Part shown: positions 27,242 to 35,778 of the stretch, one piece after another | How positions within the stretch are numbered: position 1 is the first letter of the stretch | Layout of the letters: each line of letters begins with the position of its first letter | From: Scytonema hofmannii PCC 7110 | Lineage (GTDB): Bacteria > Cyanobacteriota > Cyanobacteriia > Cyanobacteriales > Nostocaceae | Reading direction: 5' to 3' | DNA length: 64,000 nt | NCBI RefSeq assembly: GCF_000346485.2 | Contig: NZ_KQ976354.1 | Coordinates: 5,608,997 to 5,672,996, forward strand | Made by a program: the position numbers and the translations under genes | The notes under the pieces: model-generated | What the model was told of the DNA's origin: nothing | The model's input: only the letters and a program-made list of their open reading frames with translations | Database searches by the model: none

Positions 27242-28837
27242 CTGATTAAACCTTAGATACCGTAAGGTGTTGAGCACTAGCAGAACCAGGACGATTTGAT
27301 GGACTACTACCACTGATTAAACCTTAGATACCGTAAGGTGTTGAGCACAAGAGGGATTTCCCGTATACTGATTGGCGCTGATCTGATTAAACCTTAGATA
27401 CCGTAAGGTGTTGAGCACGATATTAACTTGTCCGGTAAATTTCCAGACTGATACTGATTAAACCTTAGATACCGTAAGGTGTTGAGCACAGACTAAGCTA
27501 GTAATTTTTATTTGCAATAATTAAGGCTGATTAAACCTTAGATACCGTAAGGTGTTGAGCACTTCACCATTTGTCAAAATAGCCGCTTGTCCGTTTCCTG
27601 ATTAAACCTTAGATACCGTAAGGTGTTGAGCACATTTTTACTACTTTAAAACTTCTGATGCCTACAAACTGATTAAACCTTAGATACCGTAAGGTGTTGA
27701 GCACTCTCTGATCCACTTCTCAGGATCGTTACTCCAAAAGCTGATTAAACCTTAGATACCGTAAGGTGTTGAGCACAAAAGTAGTACATTTCCTCAAAAT
27801 GGCATTTTAGCCTGATTAAACCTTAGATACCGTAAGGTGTTGAGCACCTTTATCAACTTTCTTCTTCGACTTGAACATATCCCTGATTAAACCTTAGATA
27901 CCGTAAGGTGTTGAGCACATTTGCGCCCACAACCATCGGAGCTACAATGCGGCTCTCTGATTAAACCTTAGATACCGTAAGGTGTTGAGCACAGTAACCA
28001 GTAAGTAGCAAACAAGTAACAGGTTTTCTGATTAAACCTTAGATACCGTAAGGTGTTGAGCACCCAATAGGCGTTGAGCACTTTCGAGCTTGACAGGTAC
28101 TGATTAAACCTTAGATACCGTAAGGTGTTGAGCACGTAGCGGTAACTTATCATCGATTCGAGGTAGCTTAAACTGATTAAACCTTAGATACCGTAAGGTG
28201 TTGAGCACTCATTACCAACACTTCGGATAAGTGGTGGCAACATACTGATTAAACCTTAGATACCGTAAGGTGTTGAGCACGAGGTCTTCTGGAAACCAAT
28301 AATCACTGCGCTTCCGCTGATTAAACCTTAGATACCGTAAGGTGTTGAGCACGAATTATTAGAGCAACTAAGAGAATATTTGTAATAACCTGATTAAACC
28401 TTAGATACCGCAAGGTGTTGAGCACCTTAGCTTGATTAATGTCAGGTATCGAGAAATCGAACTAATTAAACCTTAGATACCGCAAGGTGTTGAGCACTCT
28501 TTTATGTTTCTCTCATCTCGTGTGCTGAGTTTCTAATTAAACCTTAGATACCGCAAGGTGTTGAGCACGATAGAGAAGGAGCGCAAAAAGCTAAAAAGAC
28601 ACCACCTGATTAAACCTTAGATACCGTGAGGTGTTGAGCACTTTGAGCTTAAGCTGCTGGTTTTGAGTGTTAAAGCTGATTAAACCTTAGATACCGTGAG
28701 GTGTTGAGCACCAAATGGGAAAATTGAAAACGAGCTAGCCACAGAACTGATTAAACCTCAGATACTGCAAGGTGTTGAGCACAAGTTGTTCCAGAAGGAT
28801 ATTAGATAATGGAAGTTCTGATTAAACCTTAAATACC
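27242..28837 (+). CRISPR. CRISPR array 2: 22 repeats of 36 bp plus a truncated terminal repeat
   Basis: Repeats start at 27242, 27313, 27383, 27454, 27527, 27598, 27669, 27741, 27812, 27883, 27957, 28028, 28100, 28173, 28245, 28317, 28390, 28462, 28533, 28606, 28676 and 28747, with a broken one at 28818. The 36-base repeat has stem CCTTA-GATACCG-TAAGG and 3' end TTGAGCAC. Spacers are 34-38 bp, 22 in all. The first 16 repeats are identical; substitutions begin at repeat 17 (GCAAGG, CTAATT, GTGAGG variants), so the right end is the old end and the leader is on the left, next to cas2. Spacer 12 (28064-28099) contains a CRISPR repeat end. Confidence 0.98.
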
Positions 28838-28999
28838 CCCACTATCTAGGAAAGCACAAAAAATTGAGATCGAGTCATTTACATATGACTATAATGATGA
28901 CTATAATAATAGTCAATAATACCAAAGCCTAATTTCACTCTAATCTTTGCTCCTGAAATCATCGCTCACCTTAGAGCGATCGATAAAAAGTATCACAAT

Positions 29000-29239
29000 T
29001 TGATTCGAGAAACGATTGCCGAACAATTATCTTACACACCTCTTGAAATCACTCGAAACCGCAAGCCAATGGAACAACCAGCCCCATTTAGTGCAACCTG
29101 GGAACTTCGTTTTGGCTCTCAAAATTGCTTTCGCGTGTTTTATGAGGTGAATACAGTAGAGCAAACGGTTCTGATTTTAGCCATTGGTGTCAAAGATAGA
29201 GAAATATTACTCATTGGCGGAGAGGAAGTTGAGTTATGA
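29000..29239 (+). CDS. RelE/ParE-superfamily toxin, start apparently lost
   Basis: At least 79 residues, with ETRNRKP-like EITRNRKPMEQP, ATWELRFGSQNCFRVFYEV and ILAIGVKDREILLIG, the cyanobacterial RelE-like mRNA interferase pattern. The same frame is open back to 28913 and encodes the expected N-terminal part (FAPEIIAHLRAIDKKYHNLIRE), but no ATG, GTG or TTG start is present before the TTG at 29000. The gene may therefore be 5' damaged and possibly inactive. It overlaps the antitoxin by 4 bases. Confidence 0.65.
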   Translation: MIRETIAEQLSYTPLEITRNRKPMEQPAPFSATWELRFGSQNCFRVFYEVNTVEQTVLILAIGVKDREILLIGGEEVEL

Positions 29240-29514
29240 AAATTGCACCAATTGCAGATGTAAAAGCACAACTCAGTGCGTATGTAGAACAGGCTCAAAG
29301 TGGACCGATTGTGATTACTCGCAATGGCAAAGCAGTAGCGGTTTTAATTGCTCCAACTGATGATGAGGATTTAGAAAACCTTTTGCTATCGCGATCGCCT
29401 CGGTTTCAAAAAATTCTGAATCAATCACGGCAAAGTATACAATCTGGAAAAGGATTATCTGCTGATGCACTTTGGGAAGTTGTAGAACAAAACACTGAAG
29501 AACCAGGGACTTGA
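29236..29514 (+). CDS. Phd/YefM-type antitoxin
   Basis: 92 residues. The N-terminal DNA-binding Phd/YefM fold is clear: MKIAPIADVKAQLSAYVEQAQ, then GPIVITRNGKAVAVLI. The C-terminal part is polar and probably disordered (toxin-neutralising). Toxin precedes antitoxin, with ATGA coupling. It would bind the toxin and repress the pair's promoter. Confidence 0.85.
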   Translation: MKIAPIADVKAQLSAYVEQAQSGPIVITRNGKAVAVLIAPTDDEDLENLLLSRSPRFQKILNQSRQSIQSGKGLSADALWEVVEQNTEEPGT

Positions 29515-29532
29515 TTTGAATTGTTAAGTTAG

Positions 29533-29977
<445 letters not shown>

Positions 29978-30161
29978 GTATAGCCTTTCCCAAGCAACTG
30001 AGGTACACCTAAATTTTTTGAACCTTTATTAAAACACAAACAGATTTCAAATCGTACCTCACCAGACTGGTAAATGCTGTAACGAAGCATTGAAGAACCA
30101 GAAACATGATTTGAATACTTCTCATGATACTATATATTTAGGGTTGTATAAATTTATATTT

Positions 30162-30392
30162 ATGCCTGTTACTGAACTGCTACAAGATTTGCAAAAGCTA
30201 TCTCGTGCTGACAAGTTAAAAGTCATGCAATTTCTGATACTGGAACTTTCTAGAGAGGAAGAAACTGAAAGCTCTTTATATAAGTTCCAATCTCATGTAA
30301 ATGACACGATGAATTCACCCTATGATTCTTATGAAGCGGCTCATAAGATGAACAAAATGCTAGAAGATTATAAGCATAGTAAAAATGTCTAA
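30162..30392 (+). CDS. small helical protein paired with retropepsin-like gene
   Basis: 76 residues from the ATG at 30162 (MPVTELLQDLQKLSRADKL...). The N-terminal helix resembles the start of several cyanobacterial small accessory or antitoxin-like proteins. The reading frame opens earlier (30090), but that portion looks non-coding. It overlaps the next gene by 8 bases, so the pair is co-translated. Function unknown. Confidence 0.6.
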   Translation: MPVTELLQDLQKLSRADKLKVMQFLILELSREEETESSLYKFQSHVNDTMNSPYDSYEAAHKMNKMLEDYKHSKNV

Positions 30393-30807
30393 AAGGCAAA
30401 GCTTTGCGTACACTAACAAGAAAAATAATTTAGGTTTGACTCTCCATGTACCATTTTTGGGCTTAATACTGAATCATAGAGATCGCTTCTTACAAGTAAC
30501 TGCTTTGCTTGATACAGGTGCTGATGTCAATGTTTTGCCATATAATATCGGAGAGCAGCTAGGAGCAGTTTGGGAAGAACAAACAACAACATTGCAACTG
30601 GGAGGAAATTTAAGTCAATTTCCAGCACGAGGGTTAATTTTGATAGCGACTGTAGGTGAGTTTTCACCAGTTCCTTTGGTATTTGCTTGGAGTCAGTCCA
30701 ATAATGTCCCTTTACTGCTTGGTCATGTCAACTTTTTTGCTGAGTTTGATGTATGCTTCTACACCTCTCAGTTGTCTTTTGAAATCAGCTTAAAGCAGAC
30801 AAACTAG
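30385..30807 (+). CDS. retropepsin-like aspartyl protease family protein
   Basis: 140 residues. The aspartic-protease signature LLDTGADVNVLP is at about residues 41-52, and the hydrophobic glycine motif PLLLGHVNFFAEFDV lies near the end. Single-domain bacterial retropepsin-like proteins act as dimers. It is co-translated with the small protein upstream. A duplicated fragment of its first part is found at about 32215-32315. Confidence 0.75.
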   Translation: MSKRQSFAYTNKKNNLGLTLHVPFLGLILNHRDRFLQVTALLDTGADVNVLPYNIGEQLGAVWEEQTTTLQLGGNLSQFPARGLILIATVGEFSPVPLVFAWSQSNNVPLLLGHVNFFAEFDVCFYTSQLSFEISLKQTN

Positions 30808-30841
30808 AGTGTAATTGGGCTGCATTTAAATCTTGTCCTTC

Positions 30842-30874
30842 CTGATTAAACCTGAGATACAAGGAATTAAGCTC
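30842..30874 (+). repeat. relic of CRISPR array 2 repeat
   Basis: CTGATTAAACCTGAGATAC followed by AAGGAATTAAGCTC: the first 19 bases match the array 2 repeat with one change, then CGT is missing and the rest is degenerate. It lies 2 kb beyond the truncated last repeat of the array, at the joint with the duplicated monooxygenase fragment. Confidence 0.7.
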
Positions 30875-31333
30875 GGTAAGCATGGAAAGACTTGAAACTG
30901 TTGCCGATCGCTGAACTCATTGCCTTCATAAAAGTATTGAAACCCGATCTCCTTTGAGCGATTTGAGCGCAAAGGTTTCTCCCAAAATGAATTTCTCAGG
31001 CGGTACATTGCGCCACAATAACTGATGCAGTTGAGCGCGATGAATTCCGATAACGGGTAACTCGGAGTTATCGAGCGCAATATTCACTAACTCAAAGCCA
31101 CGTTGGGAATTGAATTGATAGTTTGTAATAAAATAACCAACCCGCATCGCTTCTTCCAACAAGCTTAAGTTCTTCAAGATATGGGTTGCGTTTGCCCAAA
31201 GCGCAATCCCAGCCCCAACTTCTTGCAACTCTTTTGTTCGCTCGTAAACGACAGGCTCAAAACCAGCACGAAGAAGGGCGAGTGCAGTTGCAGCACCGCC
31301 AATTCCACCACCAATGATGATGACTTTTTTCAT
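30869..31333 (-). pseudogene. truncated, rearranged copy of the FAD monooxygenase
   Basis: A second copy of the gene at 11154-12314. It keeps the N-terminal approximately 120 residues (GGGIGG fold onwards) and a scrap of the C-terminal end (30869-30938), but the middle (about two thirds) is deleted. At the joint, 30951-30970 is an exact reverse complement of the 20 bases that precede the same point in copy A (about 11937-11956), a small inversion. The flavin GD motif and substrate domain are gone, so it cannot be active. Confidence 0.9.
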
Positions 31334-31404
31334 AATTTTTTGAATTATCGACAGACTTGTCAGTTTTTTACCCTTTATCAAACAGGTTTTCTACAGTTTT
31401 GTCA

Positions 31405-31418
31405 ACTGACTATTCAGT
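31405..31418. promoter_or_regulatory. duplicate TetR operator
   Basis: ACTGA-CTAT-TCAGT, identical to the site at 12385-12398, between the monooxygenase pseudogene and the second tetR. Confidence 0.6.
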
Positions 31419-31466
31419 CGGGAAAAGGTATACTGATTCATAAGTTCTTCAAATCTTATAACAACT

Positions 31467-32111
31467 GTGGTGCGTACAAAATCTGAAAAAGTCAAGAATA
31501 CCAAGCAAGAGAGAGATGCTGAAGCAACTCAATCTGTGATTTTGGCAGCTGCGGAAGAAGAATTTGCCCAACACGGTTTTACAGCAGCGCGAACAGAAGC
31601 AATCGCAGCCAAAACAGGTGTTGCAAAGTCAATGATTTATTACTACTTCAAAGATAAAGAAGGTTTGTATCAAGCGGTGTTGGAGCGATCGCATACAGAT
31701 CTGTTACAAACAATTCAGCAATTACAGTTAGAGCATTTGTCACCTGAAGTCGCGTTGGAAAGATTTTTGAGAGCATTGCTCGGTTGTGTATCGCGTAACC
31801 CAAAACTTCCGACTATCATGTTTCACGAAGCAGTGCAAAACCAGGGAAAGTACTATAAACGCAGTAGTTCTGTGAGTATTGATACTGCTTTGATCGCAAT
31901 TTTAGAACAAGGCTTGGCTGAGGGGGTATTTCGCCCACTCAATCCGTTTCAGTCTGCAATTAATATTATGGGAACTTGTTTGTTCTATTTTATTGGTGCG
32001 GGAAACATTCAGCAAATTCCCCAAGGTAAACGGCTTTTTAGCAAAGCAATGCTCGAACAACACACCACTGAAGCGATCGCGCTTATCCTAGCAGGTGTGC
32101 GACAATCCTGA
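31467..32111 (+). CDS. TetR family regulator (copy B)
   Basis: 214 residues from a GTG, about 95% identical to copy A at 12446-13090, with the same helix-turn-helix. Differences are mostly synonymous or conservative (for example Q-A-V for Q-E-V in the ligand domain), so it appears still under selection although its divergent target gene is broken. Both regulators may bind both operators. Confidence 0.9.
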   Translation: MVRTKSEKVKNTKQERDAEATQSVILAAAEEEFAQHGFTAARTEAIAAKTGVAKSMIYYYFKDKEGLYQAVLERSHTDLLQTIQQLQLEHLSPEVALERFLRALLGCVSRNPKLPTIMFHEAVQNQGKYYKRSSSVSIDTALIAILEQGLAEGVFRPLNPFQSAINIMGTCLFYFIGAGNIQQIPQGKRLFSKAMLEQHTTEAIALILAGVRQS

Positions 32112-32115
32112 CTGC

Positions 32116-32330
32116 GGCTTTGTTCTGATTTTAGCCCTTGGTGTCAAAGATAGAGAAATATTACTCATTGGCGGAGAGGAAGTTGAGTTATGAAAATTGC
32201 AATAAAAATATATAAAAGAAAAAGCTTTGCGTACACTAAAAAGAAAAATAATTTAGGTTTGACTCTCCATGTACCATTTTTGGACTTAGTACTGAAACAT
32301 GGGGATCTACATAGAGACTCATGTAAAGGA
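32116..32330 (+). pseudogene. chimeric remnant of relE/phd and retropepsin genes
   Basis: 32128-32200 repeats the end of the RelE-like gene and the first codons of phd (compare 29177-29250). It is joined directly to a copy of the beginning of the retropepsin-like gene (32210-32315, compare 30395-30490). All between is deleted. No intact frame. Confidence 0.85.
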
Positions 32331-32366
32331 CTTAATAAAAAATAGCTAACTCACTTGTGTAGCAGT

Positions 32367-32616
32367 TTATATTACTGCCATTTCAGAGGTTGAATCAGGG
32401 GAAGCTGGCTCAAAATGCAGTATCATAAATTGGTCTGGACGTAAACCAATCGACTCATAAGTACGCCCCGCCGCGATCGCTAAACTCAACTTCAAACGCC
32501 GTACCACCAGCCAAGACTTCTACCACCGTCCCTACCTGTCCGCGTAACAGGTTGTCATCGGGAAGGTCAATTGTCAATGCAACAATATCAAATAATTTGA
32601 CTCTCGTCGTTCTCAT
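32367..32616 (-). pseudogene. DUF4926-like gene with frameshift
   Basis: Reading from the ATG at 32616 gives KLFDIVALTIDLPDDNLLRGQVGTVVEVLAGG and EVEFSDRGG, then a stop. One base removed from the C4 run at 32466-32469 restores RTYESIGLRPDQF and ILHFEPASPDSTSEMAVI to the stop at 32367, the expected DUF4926 end. Either a real inactivating insertion or a sequencing error in the homopolymer. Confidence 0.75.
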
Positions 32617-32771
32617 CCGATCTCACCTTTGATTCCAGTTCGGCTTTTACATTTAATGGTACTATCGTCGATGATGGCAATGAAATATTTTTCATTCAAA
32701 CTAACGATTTATCGGTAATTACTGGTAATGTAAATAAGGATATCTAGGAATTAAGAATCGGTCACTGGTTA

Positions 32772-32891
32772 ATGTTGGGTTTCGTTCCTCAACCCAACCT
32801 ACACCCTTCTGAATTTTTTATTACGGATTACGAATTATTCGGTTATTGATCATTGGTTAATGTTGGGTTTCGTTCCTCAACCCAACCTACG
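32772..32891. repeat. direct duplication of a palindrome-bearing 80-90-bp block
   Basis: Two copies (from about 32767 and 32854) of a block containing GTTGGGTTTCGTTCCTCAAC and a trailing TTCTGAATTTTTTATTACG. The palindrome is the same as at 17163-17191. Confidence 0.8.
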
Positions 32892-32923
32892 CCATTCTGA
32901 ATTTTTTATTACGAATTACTCGT

Positions 32924-32988
32924 TTACTGGTTACTGGTCACTGGTCACTGGTCACTGCTCACTGATTACTGGTCACTGGTTACTGTTC
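32924..32988. repeat. heptanucleotide tandem repeat (TCACTGG)
   Basis: About nine imperfect copies of TCACTGG/TTACTGG. It runs into the 3' end of the transporter gene, whose last residues (GTVTSDQ) are encoded by it. A further copy of the same repeat lies at 34266-34302, just before that gene's start. Confidence 0.85.
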
Positions 32989-34267
32989 CTGATGCGGGGA
33001 AGTATTTTTCTATGACTTCACCCACAGACAAAAATAATATTCCAGAGAAAATTCCTGCTCCCATAATATTTAATTCTGTACTTCCCAAGAGTTCTAAATG
33101 GGAATTAAAACGAGTGACTATTAAAAGAGATATTGACGAACAACTGCTTGCGATTAAAGATAGCTTAACACTGGTTCTAGAAAAAGTATAACGTTTTCCT
33201 TGACTCATTAAATAAGCAGCAAAAGGAACAATAACTGCACCTACATAAGCAGCGTAAAAAGCCACAATTAAACTGACAATTTCGCCTCCTCTTAAGGCGA
33301 CTATTAAACCAAAAAGTGAATTTCCAAAGGTGACAAGTAATTGAGTGCCAAGCGATACTGGCAAAATATGAAAATCAAAAATAATTTTGCTCTGTACTCT
33401 TAATATACTGCTACCAATACCGAGTGAGGGAACTAATAAAGATATAATCAACGCAATCCCCAAGGGTTTGTCAGTTCCACCACCAATCCAAGACAGAATA
33501 TAGGGTAGTGTTTCTTTACCACCTATGTCATCAGGTAAAATTCCGGCTTGATGAGCGGCTGTCACAAGGGTTGAAGGTAATAAAGCAAGCAACAGTAATA
33601 CAGTACCAGCTAAAAGACATCCTTTATACAGACTTTTTATATCTTTTGCTTGAACGAGATACATTTGGTACTTCATATCTATAAGTACCAATAAAACTGT
33701 AGATAGTGTTATACCTATTGTTGTTGGTAAGCTTTCTGTTTGAAGTGAATTTGCAAAATCTATGGGCGATCGCAAATACTCAGGAAATCCATGCAGCACC
33801 CACAGCCCGTAAAGCAGAGCTAAAAAATTGACAAATAGTAACCCTCTCAATATCCAACCTGCTTTCTCTACTGGTAATAGGGAGATAATCGCAAACAAAG
33901 TTGCTAAAACAATCATTGAGGGTATAGGCGGGATGCCAAAGACTTTGAGGATGGAAGCTGCTGAAATTAACTGAACTGCTTCAATTCCAATCAGAGAAGC
34001 CCAAGACATTAGCCCCACAAATATTTTCACTCCACTTCCATAAGCAGAACCGAGGAGAGTCCAAATTTGTTCTGTTTGCGTCCAGTAAAACTTTGCTAAT
34101 GCTATGAGAGCAATTGTACCCAAGCCAAGAGAGACAGCATAAAGGCTACCAGCCGCACCATGAGTTAGGGATTTCTCTGCTGTTCCTAAAAGAAATCCCA
34201 AACCATAATGTGCTGAAACCAATAAAGCCGCCAGGGAGAAAGTATCTAACCTGCGGTGATTCATCAT
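32966..34267 (-). CDS. multi-helix membrane transporter (LeuT-like/solute symporter)
   Basis: 433 residues with about 11-12 hydrophobic helices; helix 1 holds SAHYGLGFLLGTAEK, an unwound-helix pattern seen in the APC/sodium-symporter superfamily. No ATPase or extra cytoplasmic domain. The gene follows a small gene and a ydaO-type c-di-AMP riboswitch on the same strand, so transport of an osmolyte, amino acid or ion linked to turgor is likely (inference; c-di-AMP switches commonly control such transporters). Both ends are flanked by GTGACCA-type heptamer repeats. Confidence 0.75.
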   Translation of the reverse strand: MMNHRRLDTFSLAALLVSAHYGLGFLLGTAEKSLTHGAAGSLYAVSLGLGTIALIALAKFYWTQTEQIWTLLGSAYGSGVKIFVGLMSWASLIGIEAVQLISAASILKVFGIPPIPSMIVLATLFAIISLLPVEKAGWILRGLLFVNFLALLYGLWVLHGFPEYLRSPIDFANSLQTESLPTTIGITLSTVLLVLIDMKYQMYLVQAKDIKSLYKGCLLAGTVLLLLALLPSTLVTAAHQAGILPDDIGGKETLPYILSWIGGGTDKPLGIALIISLLVPSLGIGSSILRVQSKIIFDFHILPVSLGTQLLVTFGNSLFGLIVALRGGEIVSLIVAFYAAYVGAVIVPFAAYLMSQGKRYTFSRTSVKLSLIASSCSSISLLIVTRFNSHLELLGSTELNIMGAGIFSGILFLSVGEVIEKYFPASGTVTSDQ

Positions 34268-34312
34268 CAGTGACCAGTGACCAGTGATCAGTGAGCAGTA
34301 CTGATTACTGTT

Positions 34313-34558
34313 TTAAATTTCTTCTACAATTGTAACTGGCTCGTTGCTCAACTTTAGCAGCTCGTAAAGATCGTAGGCGAATAAATCTTCTTGGCTTGGT
34401 TCTTCTGTCTGACTTGTAGCTACAATCGGTTCGCCGTAGCCTTTCGTTCTACCAATAAGTAAAAGTTTTTTACCAGCACACTCACCAATTTCCTTGAATT
34501 GGTTCTCTGGCAAAAAGGTAACGTGTTCGGTAAAGAATGTGCGATTTTGGATAGGCAT
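34313..34558 (-). CDS. small hypothetical protein in riboswitch-controlled operon
   Basis: 81 residues, acidic C-terminal half, no membrane helix and no motif recognised. A near-perfect ribosome site (AAGGAGG) sits 7 bases before the ATG, supporting a real gene. It lies between the riboswitch and the transporter, 45 bases before the latter, and is probably co-transcribed with it. Confidence 0.7.
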   Translation of the reverse strand: MPIQNRTFFTEHVTFLPENQFKEIGECAGKKLLLIGRTKGYGEPIVATSQTEEPSQEDLFAYDLYELLKLSNEPVTIVEEI

Positions 34559-34689
34559 TTTATCCTCCTTAATTTTGAACTAGACCTACTTAGCAATAAA
34601 CGTGGCTCATCGCTAGCTATGCACGGTTTTTTAAGATGTGCTGTTACTTGATACATAGGAGGATCTAGGGACACGGCTTAATACAAGCT

Positions 34690-34815
34690 GCTACCATTGA
34701 TACTCCTTCCAATGCCGACGGAGTTAGCTGACGGGCTAAGGCTGGAAGGTGCCTTTCTCTATCCAAAGATTCGCCCCAATACATTGGTTCCTCCGCTTCT
34801 AACCCAGTTACTTAG
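34690..34815 (-). ncRNA. c-di-AMP riboswitch (ydaO-yuaA type)
   Basis: On the minus strand: GCGGAGGAACC, then GGGGCGAATC, a peripheral stem, GGCACCTTCC, the hallmark core TAGCCCGTCAGCTAACTCCG, then TCGGCATTGGAAGGAG closing the CCTTCC stem. These match the conserved parts of the ydaO aptamer in order. The element ends about 130 bases before the small gene at 34558. In this class ligand binding usually turns expression off; no clear intrinsic terminator is seen on this strand. Confidence 0.88.
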
Positions 34816-35019
34816 ATTCCTCAACCACAGAACTGAATTGAATTAGGCGACTTTTCCCAATCAATACATAAAATAATACTGAAACGCCAAAGCAGTCAAT
34901 CTCTATTTTACCTTCTCAACGCAATCTTTACTTAAAGGATGTTTGTAAAGTCTTAATTCATACTTGCCTGGTGAAGACAAGGTTGTTGCTATTGTGGAGT
35001 TCTCTAAGTGCGCTACGCA
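34816..35019. other. intergenic, no gene seen
   Basis: AT-rich sequence between the riboswitch and the phosphatase gene; it should hold the promoter for the riboswitch transcript. No further structure recognised. Confidence 0.4.
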
Positions 35020-35457
35020 CTAACTTTGAGCTAATTGTTCTATAAGTTGAAATAGGTTTTTTTCAATTTGCCCAAGAGCTTCTAGAGCAGAAGTTTTATC
35101 TATATCGTGAACTAGCCAGTATTCAGTTTTCTCTGCCCATTGAGGAAAGCGCTCATTCATCAGTGGTCCGTGTTCTAACTCATCTAGGGCAATAATTCTA
35201 GAAGCTGCTTGAAAATCTTGCTCGCTTGCTAGCTTAGGAAACCGTTCATCATCAGTTACATTTACCAATCGCACGGCTAAAGCCTCAAGCGCATATCGGG
35301 AAATCGGTCCCACATTATTTACTCCTCGCTCAATTGCCAAGCCTCGTGAATCAGCCTGCCAATCTAACCCCTGCTTAGTTGCCAACCAATTAAAAAGATG
35401 TTCGGCAAAGCGGCTGCGGTAGTAGTTACCTGTACAAAGGAACAAGATTTTCTTCAT
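35020..35457 (-). CDS. low-molecular-weight protein tyrosine phosphatase-like protein
   Basis: 145 residues. The P-loop near the N-terminus, LFLCTGNYYRSRFAE, has the C-x5-R motif (C8, R14) with the extra N and S of the low-molecular-weight phosphatase/arsenate reductase fold. The general acid aspartate would be within WLVHDIDKTS (about 114-122). It probably dephosphorylates tyrosine or arginine residues of an unknown target. It is monocistronic. Confidence 0.85.
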   Translation of the reverse strand: MKKILFLCTGNYYRSRFAEHLFNWLATKQGLDWQADSRGLAIERGVNNVGPISRYALEALAVRLVNVTDDERFPKLASEQDFQAASRIIALDELEHGPLMNERFPQWAEKTEYWLVHDIDKTSALEALGQIEKNLFQLIEQLAQS

Positions 35458-35778
35458 TGAGAATGACCAAATGATTGTCAGTCAACCGACGAGTGCTTTT
35501 TACTAGCAAATGAGATAATTTGCTACATATCTACTGTACGTTCAATCATCACTTTTAAAACATCCTCTTCAGGAATAAGAATGAAATATAAAGTATAAAT
35601 TTTTACAATTAATCTTTCAGACTTCCTCCTTTATCCTTTCCAATGAATCCGATCCCAAACCAAGATATGCGCTAACGTAGGGGGTGAACCTCTATAAAAG
35701 CGTCATCACAGGGCAAATAGTTATTTCGGTCAGGGAGAAAAATGAGGTTGCGGTCTATCTAACGATCAGGAGTTGGCT
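35458..35778. other. intergenic region between divergent genes
   Basis: Contains the promoters of the phosphatase (left) and sucrose synthase (right). No repeat, RNA or small gene recognised. Confidence 0.4.

Noticed and set aside
27919..27956. Spacer 10 of array 2 shares about 14 bases with the FhaN gene near 63680
   Set aside because: Short match within low-information sequence; a chance match of this size is plausible across both strands and all spacers.
17449..28837. CRISPR-associated transposon (Tn7-like, type I-B CAST)
   Set aside because: cas1, cas2, cas3 and cas4 are all present and no tnsA/B/C/D, tniQ or transposon end is seen.
34603..34637. Hairpin followed by TTTTTT on the plus strand, terminator-like
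   Set aside because: No plus-strand gene precedes it, and on the minus strand the T-run is on the wrong side of the stem.
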